A stretch of DNA of 64,000 bases from assembly GCA_002778195.1 (NCBI GenBank), contig PCDI01000001.1, positions 1,054,001 through 1,118,000 on the forward strand. Reading direction: 5' to 3'. Of the stretch, positions 1 through 10,400 are shown in pieces; position 1 is the stretch's first letter; every line of letters begins with the position of its first letter. The translations under genes and the position numbers were made by a program. The notes under the pieces were generated by a model. That model saw only the letters and a program-made list of their open reading frames with translations. It made no database searches and was not told the origin of the DNA. Source of the stretch: Raffaelea ambrosiae (Eukaryota; Ascomycota; Sordariomycetes; Ophiostomatales; Ophiostomataceae).

Positions 1-662
1 CCTGGGTATCATCCACTGCGTGCGTTTGCTTTGCGGATGTAAACAGAGGCGCACAATGAAGTCCTCCCAGAGAGGCGTTGCAGCAATGGCGAGCGGCAGA
101 TGAAATAGACTGCCTGTGTTAGGCATTTGCACCACAAACTCACCATAAACGCAAAAGAAAAACCCCCCCCACAATACTTCCTGGCAAGCGGCACTCCATC
201 GTTTTTGTTTCCTTCCCTTTTTTATATCCTCTTTCTCTAAACCTGTCTGGGTGAAATACAAAACGAGACGAGAACCAAAGGCCCAAGACAAAAGTTATCA
301 AGGCAACGTAGAATCGCATGGGGTTGAACAAGACAACGAGAAGAAGCGGAAAAGAAAACAGAACACACTGGTCGTTCCAATGGACGGTCACGTCCCATTT
401 ACAACGAAAAGGCATGTATCTTCCCTGTCCCATTTCCCTAACATCTCCAACGACGAAAAGAAAGATGAAGTGAACAGAAAGACAACAAAAAAAGAAATGT
501 ATGCACCGAAAAAGTTCCATCCCAGTCGCTAAGCATTGTACAGGAAAAATAAACACACTCACAGACACAAAAGAAACACCCTTCTCTCAGAAAATGGCAG
601 CGCTTCCTTCTTCAATCATCCATCCTTTCCCCCCTTCCCTCTAACTCCTCCCCCGTCCACCA
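1..662. other. Intergenic, no gene supported
   Basis: I see no convincing gene here. The segment probably holds the 3' flank of the neighbouring UBC6 gene and begins outside any recognisable coding frame. A 142-codon minus-strand frame at 140-568 is hydrophobic and low in complexity, lacks family motifs, and looks like antisense to A-rich spacer DNA. Confidence 0.5.
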
Positions 663-1891
663 CTAATGTCCACGGGGCGCGTCGCCGTTCACCACCCGTG
701 CAATCAAGACGTACACAAACACCAGCCCGGCAAACATGTACAGGCCGTTCCGTCCCATCCACCCTTCCCCGGCGCCTCGCCCTTGCCGCACTGCATGTAC
801 CACTGCCTGTGCTTGCGTTCCCGTGCCGGCTGCCGCCCCTGCCGCCCCGCCTGCTCCTGCACTGCCCGCCGCCATCACCAGTTGTGGACCGCACGCAGTG
901 CCGCCCGAGTTGCTGTTCCCGTTGCTGTTGTTGCTGTTGTTGCTACTGCTGGTGTTGCTGCTGCCCCCCGCTGCTGGTCCTGATGCCGATGCCGACGCCG
1001 CTGATGCCGACGCCGATGGCCCCACCTCTGGTGCCAGCTTGTTACCCGTGGCCGGGTCGATCCGCTGCACCTTCATCCAGTCCCAGTTCTCCTTGTCGAT
1101 CTGGGGCCACTCGCTGCGGAACTTGGCCCCGCCGTCGCCGGCCTTGAGGTTGCCCTTCTGCACCGTCTTCCCTTGGGCCGCCGCTTTGCTCTGCGAGCCG
1201 CCACAGGTTGAGTTCCACCAGCGTGAGCGGGCGGCATGGAAGCGGCGCTCGTCGGCCGTGGCGGTCATGGAGCCGGTGGTCATTTCTTCCGACGTCATAA
1301 ACGAGAGCAGGCCGATGAGGATGGTGGAGACCTCCCATGCCGGGTTGAAGGAGCGGGGGTGGAAGTCGGAGATGGAGAGGCACAGCCGGCTCGATTGCTG
1401 GAAGCGGCCGGAGGGGGTGTGCATCCGGATGGCGGGCGGCTTGAACGGGTAGTCGGGCGGGAAGATGAGCGTGCCCCAGTACTGGCCGCCGTGGTACGGG
1501 GTGTCTTCGGGACCGGTAATGATGTAGTGCCACCTTGTGAAGAGAAAACAGAGTTAGTGATCAGGGGCGCAGACCGACAGTCGAGGTCGGGGCAGAGAGA
1601 GAGGTTGGGAGGGAGGGGGGGGGGGGGGGGGGGCATACTCGAGGATGTTGCTATCGGATGGATGGGCAACAATGTACGGCGGCGGGTTCTCGGAGATGGT
1701 CTTGTACTCGCGCGTTAACTGCAGAGAGAGAGTTCCGGTTAGTGACGCTGTCCTCGGAAGTGTGGGCGGGTCTCCATGTGTGGGCTGGTGGTAGATCCTG
1801 ACATCCGAATTACTTTCGTCTGCCCATCGTCACCTTTTTGGCCCCCATAGTTTTTACTTACGCGCTTCTGGGCTGCCCGGCTGGCTGCCAT
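663..1891 (-). CDS. UBC6: Ubiquitin-conjugating enzyme E2, Ubc6/UBE2J type (ER tail-anchored)
   Basis: Three exons: 1862-1891, 1639-1718 and 663-1533, giving 326 residues. The start codon is followed by ten codons and a GTAAGT donor; the second exon opens with LTREYK, the usual Ubc6 N-terminus. The UBC fold occupies residues 11 to about 165. The catalytic cysteine is Cys88 in RLCLSISDFHP, preceded by the FPPDYPFKPP motif. A Ser/Asn-rich linker follows, and a hydrophobic segment near residues 300-317 (YMFAGLVFVYVLI) serves as a C-terminal tail anchor with only a few residues after it. This is the layout of Ubc6/UBE2J enzymes, which sit on the cytosolic face of the ER and ubiquitinate substrates with Doa10-type ligases in ER-associated degradation. 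The linker is longer and more repetitive than in yeast. The second intron carries a 19-nt homopolymer just after its 5' splice site. Family assignment is firm; ligase partners are inferred from the family. Confidence 0.95.
1615..1633 (-). repeat. 19-nt homopolymer (C in sense) in UBC6 intron 2
   Basis: An uninterrupted G run on the plus strand, C in the sense of the gene. It starts five nucleotides downstream of the GTATGC 5' splice site. Confidence 0.9.
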
Positions 1892-2919
1892 GTTTGTGGA
1901 TGTGTGATTGCGAAGGAGAGTGAGGTGGTTCTGTCTAAATGTGGTGTCCGTGGACGCAGACGACGCAAAAGCGAGAGACAGTTGACAAAAGGGAACGGCA
2001 ACACTAAAAGGCCGCCTTGATAAGGAAGTGAGTGGCAACGGAGCGAATGTCGGATTCAAGCCAGGGTCCGGTCGATCGAAAACTCGCAGTCGGGATATTC
2101 GGCTGACGTCGAGCAAGGAAAATGGTTGTTCGTGGAGAAGGGCGGCAGGGAGGGAGTAAGAATAAAAAGAAGAAGCAGCAGGCACGAGAACAAAGGGGTT
2201 GCGGGCGCTGCGAGCGTTTGGGGATGGTTGCTGAACGAAGAGGGAATCGGGAAGAAGAAGCCCGAATGAACAGAATGCTTAGACCCTTTAGTACCACGCA
2301 CTCGTAATGGGTCACGTGTGCAATTCAAGGTGCCGCATGATTGGCCGAGATCGGTGGGCACATCTTTACCGTGAGGCTCAACAGCGACTCCTTGCAAACG
2401 AACATAAGGCCGCATATTTGGCTACCGGTTCAACAGGACGCGTGCGCATAGTTTGTGTGGACTTCATGCTTCTGTTGGATCTGGAAAAAGCGATTCTGCA
2501 TTCGCCTGAAAAGGGCATCCTTGAGCGGGGGCCTTGTTCTCTGTGACTCTTTGCTTGACCCGAAGCCGTGCAAGAGGTCCTTCACTTTGCGTCTTGCATA
2601 CAGTAAACCAAGCCTACAAATTTCTAAAATTATATGCTTCTACGATATGCATGGTGGAGACATTCACTCATGCTTGCTGGGCATGGTTGGGCGTCACAGT
2701 GAGTACGGGGGCCTGCCAGTTAGATCGCTTTTCTGCAATGTAAGAAGCAAGCCGCTTAGAACTTTTATGGGGGTTTCTTTTCTTGGTCACGACCGCCTCA
2801 CATACCGGAGACATGCGTTAGCAAGAGACGATCTATATTGACCGTGCGTGGCGAAAGAAACATGCCGATCAACAGGCGTGAGACCCAACAAGTACATCCC
2901 ATCGTCGAGTACAGCCCTG
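1892..2919. other. Intergenic between UBC6 promoter and ArgRS relic
   Basis: About 1 kb that contains the UBC6 upstream region. A CACGTG palindrome lies at 2313-2318, roughly 420 bp upstream of the UBC6 start codon. No reading frame with family features is present. The distal end grades into the decayed C-terminus of the arginyl-tRNA synthetase relic. Confidence 0.5.
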
Positions 2920-3975
2920 ACTGCAGAGGACAAGGCTCGTGTGTTTTCAAGTCATCCGGTATTGTACCGGGGTACTGAGCAATGACGCCAACCGTATTGA
3001 CGACGCGTGTTTCGGCTAGGAGACCGAGATCTGCGCCCTTAATGTCGGCCGAGGGAAATCTGGCTTTCTCAAAGATCGAACACAGGTGGACATGCGCGTA
3101 CTGGAGACAGGCCCGGTGTCTCCGTCGAATGAGGCCATCGCACCCAAGTCGACATGGGGGTTGTTGTTTCTCGGACAGGGCCAGCACACTTTGGCATGTG
3201 GAGTAGACAAACAGACAAAAAGGGCATGCCGTTTGCCGCTCAATCCCCGGACCATGACACTGCCGACTCCCGCAACATCGGCAGTTTCCTTCGGATCCTC
3301 GACCTGCGCATACTTTCCTTCATTCTTCTTCATCACCTCGTGCATTTTGTCACCGACTTCCCGTAGCAGGCTGTCCAAGAACACGGCTGTTCCTCAGCGC
3401 GTGCTCAATCCAAGAACGAGGCCAAAGCGGAGGCGGGAACACAGGGTGGTGTCCCCCATCGTTTCGACAACCTGGAAGAGATGCTTGAGGTCTTGTTTGG
3501 AAGCCGCGACGTACACCATCCGATCAAAGCTGTAGAGCTCATTTCGTCCATAGAGCGCGTCAATGTCCCGTGTCGGGTAGAAGCTCGTGTCGTCTGTCTT
3601 GCGCACCAACGCCTTGTCCAGAGACGGGCCAGCTTTCCCCAGAATGTGTTTTGTCAAATCCACAATCACTGCTCCCTGGGAGTTTTCCGTCAGTCCCTGT
3701 TCGGGGCCATTCGCAGTCTCCGCTATCCTCATGCTTTCCTCCTGTACCGTGCTCTCTCCAGGAAATGCGCTAAAGTGGATATTCAGCCGCGCATAGGCTT
3801 TCTTGTATTTTTCGATCTTGCTGAGCTCACGGAATCTTCTCCACAAAGCGGCTCTTCGGGCTTTGCAGTACGGGCGGTATGGCGCGCTCAAAGATGTCAC
3901 TGGTCACCAGGCTTGAAAAAGAAACGGAGAAAGCGGCCATCTGCAAGCGGTTTGGCCACATAGTCGCAGGAACTA
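2920..3975 (-). pseudogene. Degenerate arginyl-tRNA synthetase (ArgRS) pseudogene
   Basis: Reading the minus strand from 3975 downward gives successive blocks of cytosolic class I ArgRS. These are an N-terminal block (ADGRFLRFFFKP, about 3910-3945), then ALWRRFREL (near 3849), YARLNIHF (3795) and AVIVDLTKHILGKA (about 3660-3630). They continue with SFYPTRDI plus YSFDRMVYVAASKQDLKHLF (about 3585-3475), KMHEVMKKNEGKYAQVEDP, SFDGDTGP (3132-3109), and LQYAHVHLCSI (from 3106) running to LKTHEP (about 2950). Lesions are readable. The region that should carry the HIGH-type catalytic motif is missing between the N-terminal block and ALWRRFREL. A TGA stands at 3394-3396 exactly where the MSTRKG (KMSKS-equivalent) lysine codon belongs. 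The frame shifts at about 3107, between GDTGP and LQYAH. An insert of about 20 codons after the GKR motif may be an unspliced GC-AG intron. It cannot encode a working synthetase, so an intact ArgRS must exist elsewhere. Family identity is strong from block order; lesion boundaries are approximate. Confidence 0.85.
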
Positions 3976-4740
3976 GAAGCAAACAAACATCTACAAAATA
4001 GTCATCAAAAACACTCTACATGAGATCTTGGCGATGGTACCTGCTTTTCCCATCTAGTTGCGAGGACAACCGGCTTTTCTCCCTTCACCCTGAAAGCAGG
4101 AACAGGCAAGACCAAGTCATCTTTCTCCAGTTGTTTGTGCCCGTTGTAGCAATGGGACGCAATGGGACGAGAGCATTTGCGTCAATTCCAGTGGGCCCAG
4201 CGAGAGCATTCGCTATGTGCATACGATAAATGTCTAGAGGATTCAAGACGGGGCAGCAAGCTGGAAAGTCCGACATTGAAGTTTTGTAGCCGTTGCTCGA
4301 CCCCTGGTGGGACGTGTTGCTCGGCTTCCCTGCGATTTAACTTCCTTGGGCTGTTGAAAGTAGGCCATAGTGTAAGTTGAAAACAGAGTCATAACTAATA
4401 AGTAGAAGGCCGCTAATACGACTCGTATGAGAATCTGCAGAGAAGAAGCATGTGGGGCTCAATTCAATTTGGGGGATAGGTAAGCACTGTAGCTCAGCCG
4501 CAAAAATGAAAGTCATCAGCCACACTTTCGATACCTTGCCGTTCGGGTCTCTGGGTGCCATTTTTTTGCCGGAAGCTCTATTCGCTCAATCTGCTCTTGT
4601 GTTTTCGTTCCCGTCCCGCCCGTCCCAACGACGCACCATCTCGAAAAGCCTGACGCTCTCGCACCACCACCACCACCACCACCACCACCACCGCCCATTG
4701 ACGCTCTGCAGACGGCTGACCGTGCTGTCTGCCAGCTGCA
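3976..4740. other. Upstream region of SAM50
   Basis: No gene supported. The proximal part is the presumed 5' untranslated region and promoter of SAM50 and contains a (CAC)n microsatellite about 50 bp before the start codon. Confidence 0.5.
4662..4692. repeat. (CAC)n trinucleotide microsatellite, about 10 units
   Basis: Ten uninterrupted CAC units in the presumed 5' leader of SAM50. In one plus-strand frame it would encode polyhistidine, but that frame has no other support. Confidence 0.9.
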
Positions 4741-6571
4741 ATGGCTTCTCCAGGTGCCAGTGTACGTTGTGACCCTTCTCCCCAAACCCCTCCTCCAGGA
4801 GAGCAGCTGTGTCGCCTGACAGTGCTAACACACTTCCTACCCAGCTGAACAAAGATGCCGACGCGATACTACTAGAGGCCCGGGCCAAGGCGGCAACCTC
4901 GAGCAGCGATGCCTTTCCCGACTCGAGTGTCGGCCCGCAAGCTCTCGGCGCCCTCAACGAACACCTCCTGCAGCCGGCCACGATCCACTCGCTCGAGGTG
5001 CACGGCGCGCGCCAGACGCGCCGGAGCTTTCTCGACCCCATCTTCCAGCCGCTGGTCGAGAATGGGCGGAACCAGGGGACCGCCCTGGTGGATGTGCTGC
5101 AGGATGTGCAAGAAGCGATTGGAAAGCTGGAGAGATTTGGTGCGTACCGACCCCTTTCCCCCCTAGGAGGCAGCGGGAACCTGGACAGGAGGCGAACCGG
5201 GAGGAACCAAGGCGGACAAGGGGACAGGAGGACAGGAGGGCCCAGGAGGCGGCGGGTCGGTTGTCAAAGGGACCACCCGTGCTAACGGCTGCGGCAGACA
5301 TTTTCAAACCCAACCCGACGGTCCACCTGAGCGACGCCCGCCAGCGCGACCCGCTGGCCGCCGGCACCGACCTCGACATTGCCATCCGCGTCGCTGAGCA
5401 GCCGCGCTTCCGCCTCAACACGGGCACCGACCTGGGCAACACCGAGGGCTCCGCGTACGGCAACCTGCTGTGGCGCAACATCTTTGGCGGCGCCGAGACG
5501 CTGTCGCTCAACGCGAGCGCCGGCACGCGCACCCGGTCGGCCTACAGCGCCGCGCTGTCGGCGCCTGTGGCCAACAACCCGGACGTGCGGCTGGCCGTCG
5601 AGGGCCTGGCGTCGGCCACGCAGAAGCCGTGGGCCAGCCACGAGGAGGTGCTGCAGGGCGCGACGCTGCGCCTGAGCTGGCGCGCGCGCCGGGACCCCCA
5701 CCAGAGCAGCGGAGACCAGCACAGCCTGGCCTACGGGACGGTGTGGCGGCAGATCACGGGACTGGACGGCGCGGCGTCGCCGACGGTCCGGGGCGACGCG
5801 GGCGACAGCGTCAAGACGTCCGTGTCGCACACGTTTGCGCGGGACCGGCGGGACAGCCCGCTGCTGCCGCAGCGCGGCTACCTGGTCAAGACGGCGTCGG
5901 AGCTGGCCGGGTGGGGCCCGCTGGGCGGCGACGTGGCGTTTGCCAAGACGGAGGCCGAGGTGGCGGGCGCGGTGCCCGTGTACCTGCCCAACCTGAAGGC
6001 AACCCCAGGGCCGTCCGCCGCGCCCATCGACACGGGCATCTCCATCGGCGCCGGTCTGCGGACGGGCGTGCTGTACCCGCTGGCGTTTGGGTACAACCCG
6101 CTGGTGGGCACGGCGGCGCCGAGCCGGATCAACGACCGGTTCCTGCTGGGCGGACCCACGGACGTGCGGGGGTTCAAGCTGGGCGGGCTGGGCCCGCACG
6201 ACGGCGCAGACGCGGTGGGCGGCGACGTGTTTGCGGCGGGCAGCGTGAACGTGCTGGTGCCAGTGACCAAGGCCGGGCGGGCGTCGCCGCTGCGGCTGCA
6301 ACTCTTTGCCAATGGCGGGCGGCTGGTGGCGTTGAAGCCAACGGCTAGTGGTGGCGGTGACGGCCAGGAGGCGGGTGCGGTGGCCCAGAGTGTCAAGACG
6401 GCGATCCAGGACCTGGCGACAGGCCTGCCGAGCACGTCTGTTGGTGTGGGCCTAGTCTATGCACACCCCGTGGCGCGTTTTGAGCTAAATTTCAGTCTGC
6501 CGCTGGTTCTGCGCCGGGGCGAGGAGAGCCGGAAGGGCCTCCAAGTGGGCGTGGGCATCAACTTTCTGTAA
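4741..6571 (+). CDS. SAM50: Sam50/Tob55, mitochondrial SAM complex beta-barrel insertase
   Basis: Three exons: 4741-4761, 4845-5139 and 5298-6571, 529 residues. The first exon is only seven codons, closed by a GTACGT donor; the intron has a textbook GTGCTAACAC branch site. Residues from about 35 to 110 (with IHSLEVHGARQTRRSFLD) form the single POTRA-like domain and the rest is the Omp85/Sam50 barrel. Diagnostic blocks are TGTDLGNTEGSAYGNLLWRN, STQKPWASHEEVL and, near residue 383, NDRFLLGGPTDVRGF, which is the conserved loop-6 RGF motif. The protein ends in GVGINFL, matching the beta-signal pattern of the last strand. Sam50 is the core of the sorting and assembly machinery that folds beta-barrel proteins into the mitochondrial outer membrane. 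The exon junction rebuilds the family sequence ERFDIF, which supports the model. It is somewhat longer than typical fungal homologues owing to gly-rich loops late in the barrel. Confidence 0.95.
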
Positions 6572-7440
6572 TACAACAACAGGACATAATTGAGGGGGGG
6601 GGGCAGAAAAAAGGATGCTGTAGAATTTCGTGTACTAGAAACTAGGGAAGGAGGCCGAGGAGAACGAACCGCGGTGACCGGGGAGGTCAAAAAGAGCTGG
6701 GAACACTTTTTTTTTGTCGTGTATGTATGTTACATAGAGTCAACGTTTGCCATTGCATAAAATATGATCTCTTTTTCTTTCGCTACTGAAGACTGCATTC
6801 GTCCAAAACGAGTCTCGCTACTACGCTGCACAAAGTCTGGGTCTCATCACTCGCCCTATCACGCCATGTTCATGCACGCAAGCTTTCCAAGAGTTCTAGT
6901 TAATGAAGTTTATAAGTTAAAAGAGACTAAGCTAAGTTTATACTGGCACCTAAACCATCCTTGTGAGATCCGACTCGCCTCTTTAAAAAGGTTGTTTCCT
7001 TCACCTTGTTTCTTTTCCATCCTGCTAAACAAGCAACGCCATATATCGTCCGAGCAACTCTTGAAAATGTCAAAGATTTCGAATCGAAGAAAAAAAAAAG
7101 TGTGGTTGAAGAGAATATAAGAACAGAAAGAGAATGAAAAGGAAGGGGCACTTATAAAAGGGTCCGAGAGAAGAGGAGAAATGAAGAGAAACCCCACAAA
7201 GGTCATACATCCAGTGCCAAAGGAAAAGAAAATAGGCCGAACCCCCAGTATAATGTGAATAGGTATCGCAATCCCGTCCTTCTCGTGAGCCTCGTAAAAC
7301 AGAATAGATTAAGGGCCTTTGACAATCCAAGAAAAAAAGCATTGTGACCAAAGGGAAAAAACAGTGGAAAAGAAAAAAGGCAAAGAAAACAGACAAAACA
7401 CATAAAGAAAAACATGCGACGACAAATCAAGTGCTTAGGT
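6572..7440. other. Convergent 3' intergenic region
   Basis: The spacer lies between the 3' ends of SAM50 (plus) and the disordered-protein gene (minus). It is AT-rich with poly-A/T tracts, consistent with two facing 3' untranslated regions. I see no coding frame with family features. Confidence 0.6.
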
Positions 7441-10400
7441 TCAAATCATGCCACCAGGACCATCCATTCGCGGGGCCGGTGGTCCGGCTACTGCCGTACG
7501 GGAATGGAGTCCGCTGCCATCCGAGGGCTGCTTGTGAAGCCTTCTGGGACCAGCCATTGCCTCCTCGTCAGTCACGTATGGCACGCCAAAAGATGCCTGC
7601 GGTATGTCTGCGTCCTCATTCGTGCCGCGCCGTCCCCGAATCCCCCCCATAATACCGCGGCGGGTGCCGGTCTTGCGCAGAGGGTTGATTGGGGGCACTG
7701 TAGGCGGCGCCGTCGAGGGCAATACCAGTGGCTTTGTGGTGGCATCAGACAGGCTCACTGTTGGCACCCGGCTTGTGCTCATAATGAACTTTGGTTCCGA
7801 GATGTCCTCCTTCCGCACAACCTTCTTCATGGCCTCAGTGAGGGTGCTGGAGGAGTATCCTAGAGGCGGCTGCTGCATGCGGGCTGCAGCGTCGGCCAGC
7901 TGCTCGGGCGACGGCGGTGTATGAGTCTGTGCCTTTTTGGCTTGGGCGGGGGTAGCAGGGGGCTCGCTCGCGGTGGACAGCCCACCGTCGGACATGTAAG
8001 GAGAGGACGGCAGGGTGGAGCCGGCTAGAGGCGAAATGGGAGACGGCTGGGCGGAAATCGAAGTTGAGCCAGTTGTGTGCACAGCCAGAGTACTTGACGA
8101 GGCCATCGACTTCAGCCCCGGGCTGTTAGGGTACCGTTGAGGAGGCATGTGCGGAGACTGGCGGATGTCAGTGCCAGGAAGACCAGGAGACCGTGCTGGC
8201 GGCATGGGACCACCATAGGGGCTATGGGGCGGCCGAGGAGCACCCATTCCAATCGGTCCCATTGCGTGGGGAACCGAGCCGTTGGGACCCATGCGCGGGC
8301 TCGCATGTTGGCGGTCGTCCCGGGGTGGGCTGTTGCGCATCCGGGGTGGCGGCGGCATCTGGCCAGGCATCGGGCCAGGCATCGGGCCTGGACGCATCCC
8401 ACCGTTGCGGCTAGTGTCGGAAGTACTTCGGTCGCGGTCAGACGTGCGCGACTGTGAGCGGGATCGTGGGCCTGCTTCATCACGAGATTCCTGACTGAAG
8501 TCCCGCTGCTTGTACATCATCGGAGGCGGGATGCGCTCGCGGCCACCTGCTGGTGGCGGGGCACGACGTTCCCGAGGCGGTGGTCCTTGGCGCTGGGAGA
8601 AGTCTGGCACAGGTGCCTGCCGCGTGGGAGGCATGCTACCGGAATACGCCGGGTGAGGAGCCTGTTGAGGAGCTTGTTGAGAAGCCGGAGGTGACGGGGC
8701 AGACAGAGCGATCGGGGCAACTGCGCCGCTGGGAGGAGCATGTGCCTGGTGCTGCGCCAAGGCGTCCAGTTCCTTCTGCTTCTGCAGTTGGCGTCTGGCG
8801 TTGCGGAATGCCCGCAGACCAGGATGAAGATTCTCCTCCTCAGACGAAGGGCCGGGCGAGCCGTCACGATCCTGCTCCTGGCCAGTGCTCTCATCGTCTG
8901 CATCGCTGCTGGACCTTGGCAGGGAAGCCGGGGCAGACGGAGGGGCGGAGGTACCATCGCGACCACCCTGCGACTCAAGGCTCCGTTGCTGGTAATGATG
9001 CTGTTCTTCTTCCTCCTTCTCCTCTGCCATTGTGTTCAAAGCCGGCGCCGCAGGCGTGGGAACAAGACTGGCAACTGACGGACTGGGGGCAAGCCCAGGT
9101 GCGATGGGATCGTCGAATGACGGCTTGGACGGGCTCGGAGCCGTGCTCATCGTAGCAGATCCGATGCCGAGCATCTTCATGGCCCGCGACTGCGAGACGT
9201 CACGGTGGCGGTCGATGAGGGAGCCGCGGCTCGACTTGCCGCGCAGGATGCCAAGCGGGTTGGCCTTCATCGAAGACAATGGAACTGGTGGCTCCGTCGG
9301 TCCCAGAACAGGCGAAGTGTTGCGGCTGCTGTCCGACTCAACATACGAGTTCAGCCGTTCCTGCACCCGTCTCCGGGCATTGGCAAGCTGGTTGGCAAAG
9401 TCGTCAAGCTCATTGTCCTTGTCCATCTCATCGCTGGTCCGCTCAGCGTACGGACCGCGGTTGGACAGCTGGAACCGGGGAATGGCGGAGTTGGGCGTTC
9501 TATCTTCAGACTCTAACGAGGTCTTGGGCGTGTGCTGCTGCGAGCTAGGCGGAGAGGGGATCTTGCCGCCGAGTGTGGGAATTGGTGGCGGAGCAAGGTC
9601 GTCGTCATCCCAGGGGCTGGAGTTGGCAATGAGATCCTGGATGGTGACCGGCTCGTTGGCGGCGGCCGACGATTGGATGTTGTCATAGTTGCTGGCCTGG
9701 GGAGTCACGGTGCTGTAGACGGACGAGGCAGCGCTGGTGTTGCGCAGGTGCTGGCGAACCATGCCACTCAGACCGGCGCCAGGAAGGGTAGGCGAATCAA
9801 CGGGCAGATCGCCGTCGGAACCTGGCGCGTGCTCGGCCGTCTCCGGTGTCTCGGGGGCCTCTGGGATAGCCGAGTCGCGATCCAGAGGCTTGTTGTTCAG
9901 CAGAAGCGGTGTCGGCAAAGCCGATTGTCGGAAGGCAGGGTGTTCTTCGTCGGACGGACGCTCTGTGGCCTCGGGGAGAGGCATTGTCTCCGGCACATAA
10001 GAGGGCGTGTCCTCCTCGTTGTCGTCAAAGAGGAAGGTCTTGGACTTGTAGGCATCCTGCCTGCGGCTGTTGTTGGAAGTCATGGCCGAGGCAGCTGTGC
10101 CACTAGTGAAAGCCGCAACTGCTGCTGCGACGACGCCTGTCGTCTTCGGCTCGCTGGTCTGTTGCGGCTGGCGAGGGACAGACGACGATCGAGACGAAAT
10201 GCTCGGGGCACGAGAGGCGCTCGACTCGGCACGGAAGCGCTCAGTGGGCGTTTCGCGACCCTGTTGCAGCTGCATCTGCCGCTGGGCAAAGCGGGACTCG
10301 TCGTAGGGAAGAGACGGCTTCTGGAACACGCCCATGGACGTGGCCTTGCCGACGTCTCTCGGCTCAATAGCGAGAACCGGGACCTCGTCGGCCTCGCTCA

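Noticed and set aside
140..568. Hydrophobic 142-codon minus-strand frame considered as a membrane protein
   Set aside because: The hydrophobicity comes from T-rich antisense sequence; there is no motif or splice support.
4516..5041. Minus-strand frames with a polytryptophan or polyglycine run
   Set aside because: These are artefacts of the (CAC)n microsatellite in the SAM50 leader.
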